A stretch of DNA of 30,202 bases from a virus. A program made the position numbers and the translations under genes. Of the stretch, positions 20,095-29,600 are shown one piece after another (the stretch's first letter is position 1; each line of letters begins with the position of its first letter). The notes beneath the pieces are model-generated. The model was not told the origin of the DNA and made no database searches. It saw only the letters and a program-made list of their open reading frames with translations. The DNA lies in IMG/VR virus record IMGVR_UViG_3300002835_012826, positions 1-30,202 of that record; one strand, given 5' to 3'.

Positions 20095-22690
20095 AGAATC
20101 TTTATTAAAGTCAAATTTTTTAGGAAGAGACGGATTTGTTTGGTGGATAGGACAAGTGGCACCTGCTGCTGTCTGGAGAACTGAAAAATCAAAATTTGAC
20201 TCAGGAGAAAACAAAAGAGATGACAAAGGCAACCCCAAAATAGGGGAAGGTTGGGCGTATCGTTGTAAAGTAAGGATTGTAGGGTATCACACTTTTGATG
20301 GAGATATTCTCCCAGATAACGATCTTCCTTGGGCACACGTTTCAATGAGTCCAGAAAATGGAACTGCTCAAGGAAGTGTCGGAAAGACAATGATGATTGT
20401 TGGTGGAGAGACTGTTTATGGATTCTTTTTGGATGGAGAAGACGCACAGCAGCCCGTAATTGTTGGTTGTTTGCATAGAAATGAAAGTGCATCAAAGAAT
20501 TTTATTACCCCAGAGTTTCTAGCAAAAGAAAAAAGTTCTCAATTTAAACCATTTACTGGACATCAAGGACCATTGATTCAAGGTCCTACACAAATAAGAG
20601 AAAAGAATCCAGCAATTCAACAAGAACCAACTGTTGCGGCAAATCCAACAGTTGGAATACAAACATCTAGTTTAGTGGGAGATCCAGTACCAGCATCAAG
20701 AGAACAGAATAAACCAGGTTCAGATCAATTAATTCGCAAATCTTTAGCAACACAACAATTTGTACTAAAAGGTTGTGAAATAAAGGTAGTAAGAGAAAAT
20801 GGATGTAATGATAATATAATTGGAAAAATTTCAAAAGTCATTCAAGATTTCGTTGCTTTTGTGAATCGTTTAGAAAAAGCAATTGATACTTATATTGATC
20901 CTGTTTTAAATACATTAGTAGATATAACAACAGAAATAAAAACCTTTGCAACTAGAATTGTTGGGATTGTAAAGTTTATAATCAATAATATGAGAAATGG
21001 TATTATTGGTTTAATTACAAAATTATTCGGAAAGTTTATTGGATTAATTGTTCCACTACCACAACAACCACCAGTTGCTAGTGCAACAAAAAATATTATT
21101 GATATTATTTTTTGTGTTTTTGAAAAATTACTTCCAATATTGATTGATTTCATAATTAACATGCTTACCAATATGGTAGGTAAGGCAATCAATGCTCCAC
21201 TTTGTGCTGTAGAGCAAGCTGTTGGATCAATTTTAGCAAAACTAATTGATGCAATAGATGGACTTCTTTCTCCTATTTTTTCTGGATTGAATTGGTTACT
21301 TGGTGCAGTCGGTCAAGTTAAAGATATCTTGGGTAAAGTGTCTTCAATCGCACAACAGATTTTGAGTTTCCTAGCATGTGATAGATTAAAATGTGAAACT
21401 CCAATTGAATGGTCTCCTTGTGGGGGTCCAGAAAAAAAGGGTTCTGATAGTTGGAATAGAACACTAAAGAGTATGAATGTGCTTAAGGGAATTAACTCTA
21501 ATCTTAGTCTTGCTATGAGTCAGATGTCTCTATTTGGGTATACTGGAAGTTCTCCATATAAAGACTGCACTGAAAAAGCATTAAGACCAAAAAATCAAAA
21601 AGATCAAATTCCTTTACCTCCTGGTGTAATAGCACCCAGATGCATACCACCAGAAGTTGAGATTTTTGGAGATGGTATTAGGGCACAAGCAGTTCCTATA
21701 GTTAATAATTCTGGAAGTATAATTGCAATAGAAATCTTAAATAGAGGTAAAGGATACTCTAAACCACCGACTGTTGTTATAAGAGATAATACCAATCATG
21801 GAAGTGGAGCACAAGCGTCTGCATCTGTAGTAAATGGTGAAGTTACGTCCATTTATTTAAATAATTCTGGTTCTGGATACTGTCCAACTAATTTAACCTC
21901 AATTTTAAAATCTCCAACATATGTGGTTACAGCAAATAAGTATAGTTTTTATGAAGGAGAAACAGTAACTTTTACTATAAATACCGAAAATATTCCAGAT
22001 GGTACTGTTCTCGAATATGAGATTTCTGGTGATATAACTCCAACTGACATTGAAGGTTTATCTAGTTTCTATGGAAGTGTCACATTATCATCGGGAAGAG
22101 CAACTAAATCATTTAAATTCAAACAAGATAGTATCAATGAAAATGCTGAAATAGTAATTTTTGATTTATTAGACAAAGATGGAATAAAAGTTGCCAGAAC
22201 GACAGTAGTTGTAAGTAATGAACTGTCTCCAGTTCTTGCTCCTGCACCAAATAATCCAATAGAATCCCCACCAGGAACATTTATTCCTGGTGATGGTGGT
22301 GGAACTGGATTTGGAAATACTACTACATCAAGACCTATATTCCCTGGAATTGGTACACAAATAACACCAGAAACGGGAATTGGTACTGGCATTGTAGGTA
22401 TCGTAACAAGTGTAATAATTCCAAATCCAGGAACAGGATATACTGGTGGTGATACTATTAATGTAGGTCCTTGTGTTTTTGAAATTATTGTTTCAAGTTC
22501 TGGTGCTATAGTTGGAGTTAAATCAACAACTTGTACAACAGAATTCTCTGATCTACCAACAGCAATTATTAACACAAACACTGGTGAAGGTGCTAGGGCA
22601 TTCCCAGTCCTCACATTGTCACCTAAATTCAATCAACCAGTGGTTACTGTTAATCAAGAAGGAATTATTAAAGTTGTTGATTGCATATAA
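20087..22690 (+). CDS. gp5-like baseplate hub/spike protein without lysozyme domain
   Basis: This 867-residue protein has an N-terminal OB-fold like T4 gp5 and VgrG (about residues 15-130): FVWWIGQVAPAAVWR, GWAYRCKVRIVGYHTFDG, LPWAHVSMSP and FFLDGEDAQQPVIVGCL. No lysozyme domain follows, unlike T4 gp5. A long hydrophobic helical region comes next (about 270-430, segments such as IIDIIFCVFEKLLPILIDFI). Then come two beta modules with a GxGY motif (about 537-605, GSIIAIEILNRGKGYSKPP and GSGY), a Calx-beta-like domain (about 610-705, FYEGETVTFTINTENIPDGT) and a third GTGY module near residues 770-785. Start overlaps the preceding gene (ATG 20087, TGA at 20092). The beta-helix tip is encoded separately downstream. 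Confidence 0.83.
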   Translation: MIEESLLKSNFLGRDGFVWWIGQVAPAAVWRTEKSKFDSGENKRDDKGNPKIGEGWAYRCKVRIVGYHTFDGDILPDNDLPWAHVSMSPENGTAQGSVGKTMMIVGGETVYGFFLDGEDAQQPVIVGCLHRNESASKNFITPEFLAKEKSSQFKPFTGHQGPLIQGPTQIREKNPAIQQEPTVAANPTVGIQTSSLVGDPVPASREQNKPGSDQLIRKSLATQQFVLKGCEIKVVRENGCNDNIIGKISKVIQDFVAFVNRLEKAIDTYIDPVLNTLVDITTEIKTFATRIVGIVKFIINNMRNGIIGLITKLFGKFIGLIVPLPQQPPVASATKNIIDIIFCVFEKLLPILIDFIINMLTNMVGKAINAPLCAVEQAVGSILAKLIDAIDGLLSPIFSGLNWLLGAVGQVKDILGKVSSIAQQILSFLACDRLKCETPIEWSPCGGPEKKGSDSWNRTLKSMNVLKGINSNLSLAMSQMSLFGYTGSSPYKDCTEKALRPKNQKDQIPLPPGVIAPRCIPPEVEIFGDGIRAQAVPIVNNSGSIIAIEILNRGKGYSKPPTVVIRDNTNHGSGAQASASVVNGEVTSIYLNNSGSGYCPTNLTSILKSPTYVVTANKYSFYEGETVTFTINTENIPDGTVLEYEISGDITPTDIEGLSSFYGSVTLSSGRATKSFKFKQDSINENAEIVIFDLLDKDGIKVARTTVVVSNELSPVLAPAPNNPIESPPGTFIPGDGGGTGFGNTTTSRPIFPGIGTQITPETGIGTGIVGIVTSVIIPNPGTGYTGGDTINVGPCVFEIIVSSSGAIVGVKSTTCTTEFSDLPTAIINTNTGEGARAFPVLTLSPKFNQPVVTVNQEGIIKVVDCI

Positions 22691-22720
22691 ACTAAATACA
22701 GAATATACCTTTATTATAAA

Positions 22721-23278
22721 ATGTCGGAACAACAAGCAAAAGAGTGGTGGCAGCAGGGGTTTGGATATAGACTTCAAGGGGGAAATGTAGAATCTGGAAA
22801 GGAAGTATCATATTCTATGATTACCGATGAAGGTACTGGTTTTATGTATTATAAAACTGGGGATTATTGGAATATTAATGATCGTAGTTCTGTTGAAAGG
22901 TGTGGAATAAAACTAAATGATAAAGAAGTTGCAAAGATAATTAAGGCAGATAATGGTGATATTGTTTTTGAAGCTCCAAACGGACAGATCACATTAAAAG
23001 CAAAAAATATCAGAATTATTGCCGAAGATGGTGATGGTGAAATTACTATGCAAGCAGGAAAAATTCTAGAGGCTGATGCACCAACATCAAGACTCAAAGG
23101 AACTAATGTTGATATCACCGCAGTTAGTGGTGCTCAGATTATAGGATCTTATGTTGATGCATCAGCATCCACTCAAGCAACTGTTTCATCTTTAACTGAC
23201 GTAACACAGGGATCTCTTGTTGGCACAGTATTGAATGTTCTCGGTAATGTTAAAAAATTCTTAGAGTATTTCGCATAA
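22721..23278 (+). CDS. Separate beta-helix spike (gp5 C-terminal-like)
   Basis: This 185-residue protein has a short N-terminal helix (EQQAKEWWQQGFGYRL), then GKEVSYSMITDEGTGFMYYK and a run of short beta repeats (GDIVFEAPNGQITLKAKNIR, IIAEDGDGEITMQAGKILEA, RLKGTNVDITAVSG). The 'GxIxLxAxNIxIxAxDG' pattern is that of the triple-stranded beta-helix of gp5/VgrG spikes. It probably forms the membrane-piercing needle on the gp5-like protein. It starts 30 nt after that gene and ends 1 nt before the next ATG. Confidence 0.78.
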   Translation: MSEQQAKEWWQQGFGYRLQGGNVESGKEVSYSMITDEGTGFMYYKTGDYWNINDRSSVERCGIKLNDKEVAKIIKADNGDIVFEAPNGQITLKAKNIRIIAEDGDGEITMQAGKILEADAPTSRLKGTNVDITAVSGAQIIGSYVDASASTQATVSSLTDVTQGSLVGTVLNVLGNVKKFLEYFA

Positions 23279-23279
23279 T

Positions 23280-24152
23280 ATGGCAGCAACAGCATCTATC
23301 GCAAATATTGGAGATAAACTTATAGTAGGTGCAGTTGATACCTCATTTTTAACTGCTTCTAGTAGAATTCTCCCAGGCACTGCAGTTTTGAACGGACCTG
23401 TTTTTATTGGAGCAACTCCGCAGGTAGGAATAGCTCGTGCTACTTGTATGATCGGTCCACCACTTCCTGGTGTTGCTGCCCCAGCATCTTTGGAAGTTAC
23501 TGGAATTACCAATATTATTGGTAGTCTTAATGTTTTTGCTGTAAGTTTATTTACTGGTGTTTGCACAAAACAAGGAGTAACAATTAAAAATGCTCTCAGT
23601 TTAAAAAACTCAATTAGTTTAAGTAACTCAATAAACATCGGAAATGCTCCAAAGATTAATAATGCTCCTTTAATTGTTCATTCAATTGGGTCTTTTGATG
23701 GTATATGTACTGCAGCAGATTTCTTTGCTGGTGGTACTTCATTAGTTCAAACTTATGGGATTGCACTTTCTAAAAAACCATTTGATATTCTTCACCCAAC
23801 AAAAAAAGATCATAGACTTCGTTATGTTTGCTTAGAGGGTCCAGCAGCAGAAGTTTATATTAGAGGATATCTTGATGGGACAAATAAAATAGAACTTCCG
23901 GATTATTGGAAAGGTTTAGTTGATATGAATACAATTGGTGTTCAGTTAACACCAATTAGAATGCATCAAGAATTATATGTTGATAGAATAGAAGATGAAA
24001 ATACAATTTATATTAAAAATAATAATGGTGGAACTATTAAGTGCTATTATACTGTAATGGGAGAAAGAAAAGACACAGAAAGAAACATTCCAGAATATAA
24101 AGGATTGACACCAGCTGACTATCCAGGAGATAATAGTGATTATAAATTATAA
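23280..24152 (+). CDS. Spike/fibre protein with HP-LEGP-type C-terminal domain
   Basis: 290 residues. The N-terminal third is Gly/Ala/Pro-rich beta (ASIANIGDKLIVGAVDT, GTAVLNGPVFIGATPQ, ATCMIGPPLPGVAAPA) and may cap the needle in the manner of PAAR proteins; this is uncertain. A middle part has short repeats (ALSLKNSISLSNSINIGNA). The C-terminal 125 residues contain FDILHPTKKDHRLRYVCLEGP, AEVYIRGYLDGTNKIELPDY and GVQLTPIR, a domain seen at the end of many phage fibres/spikes and often next to a self-cleaving S74 domain; no S74 motif is present here. It ends in YTVMGERKDTERNIPEYKG. It lies between the beta-helix tip and the oxygenase gene. Confidence 0.65.
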   Translation: MAATASIANIGDKLIVGAVDTSFLTASSRILPGTAVLNGPVFIGATPQVGIARATCMIGPPLPGVAAPASLEVTGITNIIGSLNVFAVSLFTGVCTKQGVTIKNALSLKNSISLSNSINIGNAPKINNAPLIVHSIGSFDGICTAADFFAGGTSLVQTYGIALSKKPFDILHPTKKDHRLRYVCLEGPAAEVYIRGYLDGTNKIELPDYWKGLVDMNTIGVQLTPIRMHQELYVDRIEDENTIYIKNNNGGTIKCYYTVMGERKDTERNIPEYKGLTPADYPGDNSDYKL

Positions 24153-24160
24153 TTTAGATT

Positions 24161-24844
24161 ATGAGAAAAACTCATGAAGTTTTTCCTTTAGCAATTCATC
24201 AAACAACAATAAATTGCCACAAAGAGTTTAAGGAAAAGCACTACGAAAGTCTTAAAAAATATTGGTTTAACGGATATGAGCATGAGTCCCCAGAGGCATC
24301 TTCAAGGATATTTGTCCATTTGAATAATCAATATAAACAATTTTTTGATTCTCTTAAAGATGCTTTAGATGAATATTTGGGAGTACTTGGAATTGATTAT
24401 AATTTGATGAATTATCATATAGTCAAATCTTGGGTTGTGTATCATAGGGATGACACAACACCACCATTGGCATTCCATAAACATAATGAAGCAAATATTA
24501 GTTTTGTTTACTACTTAAACACTGACGAGACCTCGGATAAATTCGTCGTAAGTAGAGTTCCAGACAATAATGCAAATCAAGTATGTGAAGGTTGGTTTGA
24601 TGTTGCAGATGAACATAATGTAATGACTGGATTTAATAAATTTAACTGCAATCATTATACTATAACTCCCCATGAAGGAACAGTTTTAATAATGCCAACT
24701 GGAACTTACCATCATACTAAAAAATCAGTTCCAAGAATATCTCAGAGATGTGCTATTGCTGGAGATTTGAGAGTAACTCTTAAACCAGAATATTATAAAC
24801 ACCATCAAGGATGCACTCACCCATCTCAATGGTTGGAATTATAG
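24161..24844 (+). CDS. 2OG-Fe(II) oxygenase
   Basis: This 227-residue protein is of the 2-oxoglutarate/iron dioxygenase family. It shows PLAFHKHNEANISFVYYLN with metal ligands His106/His108, then a beta core to EGTVLIMPTGTYHHTKKSVP with the distal His (about 185) and RISQRCAIAGDLRV with the 2OG-binding Arg. This matches the 'FHxHxxAxISxVYYLN...H...R' layout of phage prolyl-hydroxylase-like enzymes. The likely reaction is hydroxylation of an unknown substrate. It sits among spike and fibre genes, 8 nt after the previous one, so the substrate may be a virion protein (inference). Confidence 0.83.
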   Translation: MRKTHEVFPLAIHQTTINCHKEFKEKHYESLKKYWFNGYEHESPEASSRIFVHLNNQYKQFFDSLKDALDEYLGVLGIDYNLMNYHIVKSWVVYHRDDTTPPLAFHKHNEANISFVYYLNTDETSDKFVVSRVPDNNANQVCEGWFDVADEHNVMTGFNKFNCNHYTITPHEGTVLIMPTGTYHHTKKSVPRISQRCAIAGDLRVTLKPEYYKHHQGCTHPSQWLEL

Positions 24845-24846
24845 TA

Positions 24847-24854
24847 AATAAATA
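24847..24854 (+). promoter_or_regulatory. T4-late-like box AATAAATA
   Basis: A NATAAATA match in the 41-nt gap after the oxygenase gene, 31 nt before the ATG at 24886. Good position for a late promoter of the fibre genes. Confidence 0.55.
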
Positions 24855-24885
24855 TTAAAAAAATTGTCTTTTAGTATCTTTTAAT

Positions 24886-26637
24886 ATGTCAATATCACAA
24901 GAAATCATCAATGAGATGAAGCAAGATTTGGAAAGAAAGATAAAGGCAAGAGAGGGTGTTTTAGATAGGTTAGCAATAGCAGATATTGAAATTGACCAAT
25001 TAACTGGAGTCATTAAAGGATTGGACTCCGCATCTTTGCCATTCATTAATAATATAAATCAGGTAGTGCCTTCAATTCAATCTGCATATGATGCAAGAAT
25101 AGCAGCAGATTGTAGAACTGATTTAATCTGGGAAGAAGGGAAATCATTTACAGGTTCAGTCACTAGTGGTTCTGGTGATGGTGCAACCACAACCCAAGTT
25201 ACATTTACTCCGTATACAGTAGCAAAAAATAAAAATACTGCTGATTTTGAACCATTTCAAGGAATAAAATATTATAGTAAACCATCACAAAGAGACTATG
25301 GATCATCATTAGTTGCAGAATTTGATGCTCTTGTCTCTCAAGGATCAACTGTAGTTGGTATCGTTGGTATAGATGGAGATCCAGTAACAAGTGTTCCAAG
25401 TGCAATTCAAATTAATGATACTTTGATAGATTCTTTTGATAATCCAACAATTTTTACAACTGGAGATTTACCAGAAGTTATTGGATTTGGTACAACTGAG
25501 ATAGTTGGAATAGTTACCACTTTAATTTGTGGCATCAATACTGGGTCCAATATCCTTAGAAATTTTGGAGCAGGAAATATTGGTATAGTTAGTGTGGGAA
25601 TGGTGGTGATGGATCCTGTAGTAACTGGAAATGATCCTAGTTTTAGTGGTACACTATCAACTACTGGGTGGACTAGAATTACTGGGTTTGGGACAGCAAA
25701 TCAAATTATAGAATATTATAATCCTTCTGGCATTTTGACAACATCAACTTTGACTGTTCCTACATTAATATTAGATAAACCAGCAATAAATTATTTGGAA
25801 GAGGGAGAGTTTAGAGTTGGAATATTAACTCAAGTTCCAGCATTGTTTATATCTACTGCGGCATTAGCTTCATATGGAAGTACGCAAATGTATGTACTAA
25901 GAAATGATCGAGATATTGATGCAGGATTTGATTACTTAAAGAGTCCAAATACACCATTAAAAATTGGAATAATGGGGTCTGGAGACGTTGGTGTTGGAAA
26001 TAGTGTTTTTTATGACACTTCCGGAAAACCAAATGAAACTCAAAGATATAATCCAAATAAAACTTTTATTGATCCAACAATAAAAAATAGGAATGACTGT
26101 TTATTTAAGAATGATGGCACTCCAAGAAAAAATGCAACCTGGGATAGTGATAGAAAAGAGTGTACACTAAGAGATGAACCTGCAGTTGGTGCAGGAAGAG
26201 TAAATTATAATATTGGCACTACCCAGTGGCCAACATTGACAGTATGTACAGGAGGAGGAGAATCCCCAGTAATTTGTACTACTACATATCCTCCAGAAGG
26301 AACAGTTGTCACAATTGGAGGAACTGCTGGACCAACTATTTCTTATGCAAGTACTGGTCCGACAGGGAGAAATCCCAATAGTGCTGCTTGTAATGCACTA
26401 AATTCGGCAATAACAAATGCCGAATCCAATTTAACTAATGTCATAAATCAAAATAGACCACAGGCAGAGGCACTTGTGAATAGATCAGAAGTTCTTAGAA
26501 ATAGAAGATCAGAGAAAGAACTTTATGCTTGGTCTTTATTGGTATCTGCAGCAAGATTAAGAGAAGAAATAGAATTACTCAAAAAACAAATATCAGAAAT
26601 GGAAAGTTTTGATTTTACTCCATATGAAATGATTTAG
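24886..26637 (+). CDS. Large virion structural protein, 583 residues
   Basis: Not assigned to a T4 gene. It begins MSISQEIINEMKQDLERKIK, an N-terminal helical/coiled-coil segment (1-75), then a long beta-rich region with Gly/Thr/Asn-rich strands (e.g. IVGIVTTLICGINTGSNI, VGIVSVGMVVMDPVV in parts), a Cys-containing stretch (NDCLFKNDGTPRKN, RKECTLRDE), and a C-terminal coiled coil (about 510-575, AACNALNSAITNAESNL to LREEIELLKKQISEME). The helix-beta-helix layout fits an elongated trimeric tail or fibre-attachment protein. A late-like box precedes it and a tail fibre follows 61 nt later. Confidence 0.7.
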   Translation: MSISQEIINEMKQDLERKIKAREGVLDRLAIADIEIDQLTGVIKGLDSASLPFINNINQVVPSIQSAYDARIAADCRTDLIWEEGKSFTGSVTSGSGDGATTTQVTFTPYTVAKNKNTADFEPFQGIKYYSKPSQRDYGSSLVAEFDALVSQGSTVVGIVGIDGDPVTSVPSAIQINDTLIDSFDNPTIFTTGDLPEVIGFGTTEIVGIVTTLICGINTGSNILRNFGAGNIGIVSVGMVVMDPVVTGNDPSFSGTLSTTGWTRITGFGTANQIIEYYNPSGILTTSTLTVPTLILDKPAINYLEEGEFRVGILTQVPALFISTAALASYGSTQMYVLRNDRDIDAGFDYLKSPNTPLKIGIMGSGDVGVGNSVFYDTSGKPNETQRYNPNKTFIDPTIKNRNDCLFKNDGTPRKNATWDSDRKECTLRDEPAVGAGRVNYNIGTTQWPTLTVCTGGGESPVICTTTYPPEGTVVTIGGTAGPTISYASTGPTGRNPNSAACNALNSAITNAESNLTNVINQNRPQAEALVNRSEVLRNRRSEKELYAWSLLVSAARLREEIELLKKQISEMESFDFTPYEMI

Positions 26638-26698
26638 TAATGATTTGTAAGGCAACTATATATTATAAGAAGAATTATCCTATTACAAAAAGTAAGTA

Positions 26699-29600
26699 AT
26701 GGCAGACAGATATCCTTTAATTGCTAATCCTGATACTAAACAGATAGAGGAATTAGCATCTTTTGATAATTTAAATTTAACTAATAATAGTATTGTTGGT
26801 GCCACAACAATTACTTCAAATCAATTTATTGGAGATCTGGCAGGAACTGCTACAACTTCAACCTTTCTAGCAAATGCATCAAATATTATTACTGGAGTAA
26901 TAAATCCATCCAGATTAAGTGGAACTTATAATATCGGTGTCACAACATCTCTTTTTCTGCAAAATGCAGCAAATGTATTATCTGGAATACTTCCAAGAGA
27001 AAGATTAGGTGGTGAATATGATATTAATATCACTGGAACTGCTTCTACAGCAAATGCTTTAACTGATGGTTCTCAAATTTTAGATGGTGTTATTCCAATT
27101 GAAAGACTTACTGGAGTTTATAATATTGATATTACCGGAACTGCTTTTAATGCAGTTGGTGCAGCAACATCAATTTCAATTGGTAATTCAAGTCTATCAC
27201 CAGCAGAAAAGCACTACGTTTTATACTCGGAATATACCGACAGAGATGCTAGTGTTTATACTGATTCCAATTCTTTAGTTTATATTCCTTCAACAAATAG
27301 ACTTGGAATTAATTCAGATAGTCCTTCCTACAATTTAGATGTACACGGAATTGCAGGAATTACCACATTACTAGCCAATAATGCAAATATCACTAATCTG
27401 AGTGGTCTTGTTGGAGTTGATACAATTACGAGTGACACATTAGCAGAAGCACTTGGATTTAATGTTGGTCTAACAACATTTTTAAATCTTAATGTTGAAG
27501 AACAAACCACTTTAAATGATTTAAATGTAACTGGAATTGCAACGATTGGAAATATTACATTTTCTTCCCTTGATAGTTCTCTGAATTCCCCACAAATTAA
27601 TGCAACCAATACCAATACAACAGGAATTGCAACCTTTAATTCAATTTCTATTGGTTCAACTGAGATAATAAATTCTGCAAGATTTTTTGTAAATCTTGCA
27701 GGAATTGACACTTCAACAAAATCCATATTAGTTGATTCTTTAGACGTTGGATTTTTCCAAGATCTCACATTGTCTGGTGTCGGAACACTATCTGGCAATG
27801 TCTTAATTACCAATGGTGTTAACGTTAATGGAGAATCAGTTTTAGAAGATCTTACAGTTACTGGTGTAACTTCGTTCACTTCAGTAAATGCAGATACTCT
27901 TAATGTATTAGAATATCTTGGAGATGGATCAACTTTATCTGGAATCGTAACTTCTGTTGTTGCCGGCATTGGTGTTACACTATCTCCTGCTGGAGGTACT
28001 GGTCGTGTGACAATTTCTGCTTTTAGACCAATAGGTAAAACTATTTTTGTATCACAATCAGGAAGTGATTCAAATACTGGATTAGCAGAGAACGATACAA
28101 AACGTACAATAAAAGCAGCAGCAGCAATTGCACTATCAGGAGATACAATTAAAGTATTCCCAGGAATATATGTAGAAAATAATCCAATTATTCTTGGAAG
28201 AAATGTTGCTGTAGAAGGTGCAGAACTTCGCAACTGTATCGTAAGTCCACAAAATCCAGGATTGGATTTATTCCACGTAAACAATAGTGTTCACATTACT
28301 GATTTAAGTTTCCAGGGACAAGAATCACAAAATGGAGCAGCAGTAGTTGCATTCCAACCATTATCTGGTGTTGCTTCTGATAGATTTTTTGATGCTGCAA
28401 GAATGATTCGTTTGAATCTAGATTATATTGCTAGAGAAACAGTTGGTTATTTGACAAGCACTGATTATAATGGTGGCACATTCTCAATGGGAATTGGAAC
28501 TGCCCAAAATTGTGCAGAAGATATTAAATCTATTTTTAAAGCAGTTTGTCACGATATTACAAGAGGTGGAAACTCAAAATGTGTAGGAGCAGGAAAGTCA
28601 TATTATACAGAAGTAGGAGCACTTCAGCATATTGTTGGTGTTAAAACAGAAACCATTGATGGTATTCGTTATGCTGCAGGAATTGCTCGTGCTGTAATTA
28701 ATAATTCCACCTGGGGAGGAAAGGCAGTAGGAGTACAAACTAATGTTACTGCTGCTGTTTACAATAATGTAGTTGGAGTGGTTACAATTACAGCAACAAA
28801 CCACGGACTAACAGTTGAAGATTCTGTTAGAGTTGCTGGTTTAGGATTTACTTGTCCATCTGGTCCAGGAACACTTTTCTATCCATCAGGAAATCTTGGA
28901 AATATTTTCTCAGTTAAGAGAGTAATAAATTCAAATCAATTTGAAGTTATAGTTGGACAATCTACACTTCCACACACTTACGTTTCTGGTGGAACTGTTC
29001 AAAAATATAGCAATTACCAAAATACCTTTACTCAAGTAAAAGATCTGGCAATGCAAGCAGATCCAGTTACAGGATTTAATAACGGACTAAATGGATGTGC
29101 CAACGTAGTTTCTGCAATTTATTCTTGTGTTGGTGTAGTAACAACAATAATTAACCAAGGACTTAGTGTTCTTGGTACAGGAATTAATACCACTTTCCCA
29201 GGAAATGCAGGAGCAGGAACGACTATTCCAAATCATCCATCATTCTCTCCTGGAGTTGGACCAATTACTCAAGGTCCTTACGTAAGGAACTGTACTAACT
29301 TTATTCCTAAGAGCATTGGAATGAAAATTGATGGTTTTGCTGCAGAACTAGGAGATAAAGATGATATTGGTGTTACTGGTTCTATGTCAGTTGACTCTTA
29401 TACTCAATATAATCAAGGTGGTATTGGGGTTTCCATTACTAATGGTGCATATGCACAGTTAGTCTCTATCTTTACAATTTGTGATGATGTTGCAATTTAT
29501 ACTGGTTCTGGTGGGCAGTGTGATATTACAAACTCAAACTCTTCTTTTGGTACTTATGGACTTGTTTCAGAAGGAGTTGGTGATGAAACAACGAAATCAA

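Noticed and set aside
21976-21983. Exact TATAAATA late-promoter match
   Set aside because: Deep in the coding region of the gp5-like gene and about 740 nt from the next start; probably chance in AT-rich sequence. The CATAAATA at 14592 and AATAAATA at 19938 were set aside for the same reason.
22069-22632. Minus-strand open frame of 187 codons
   Set aside because: It lies fully inside the gp5-like gene, which has supported domains; its Pro/Val/Ile-rich product looks like an antisense shadow.
27328-28284. Long open frame of 318 codons on the minus strand
   Set aside because: It is antisense to the tail-fibre frame, whose protein has clear repeats and a beta-helix domain; the minus product has a low-complexity Val/Pro/Ser/Thr composition typical of shadow frames.
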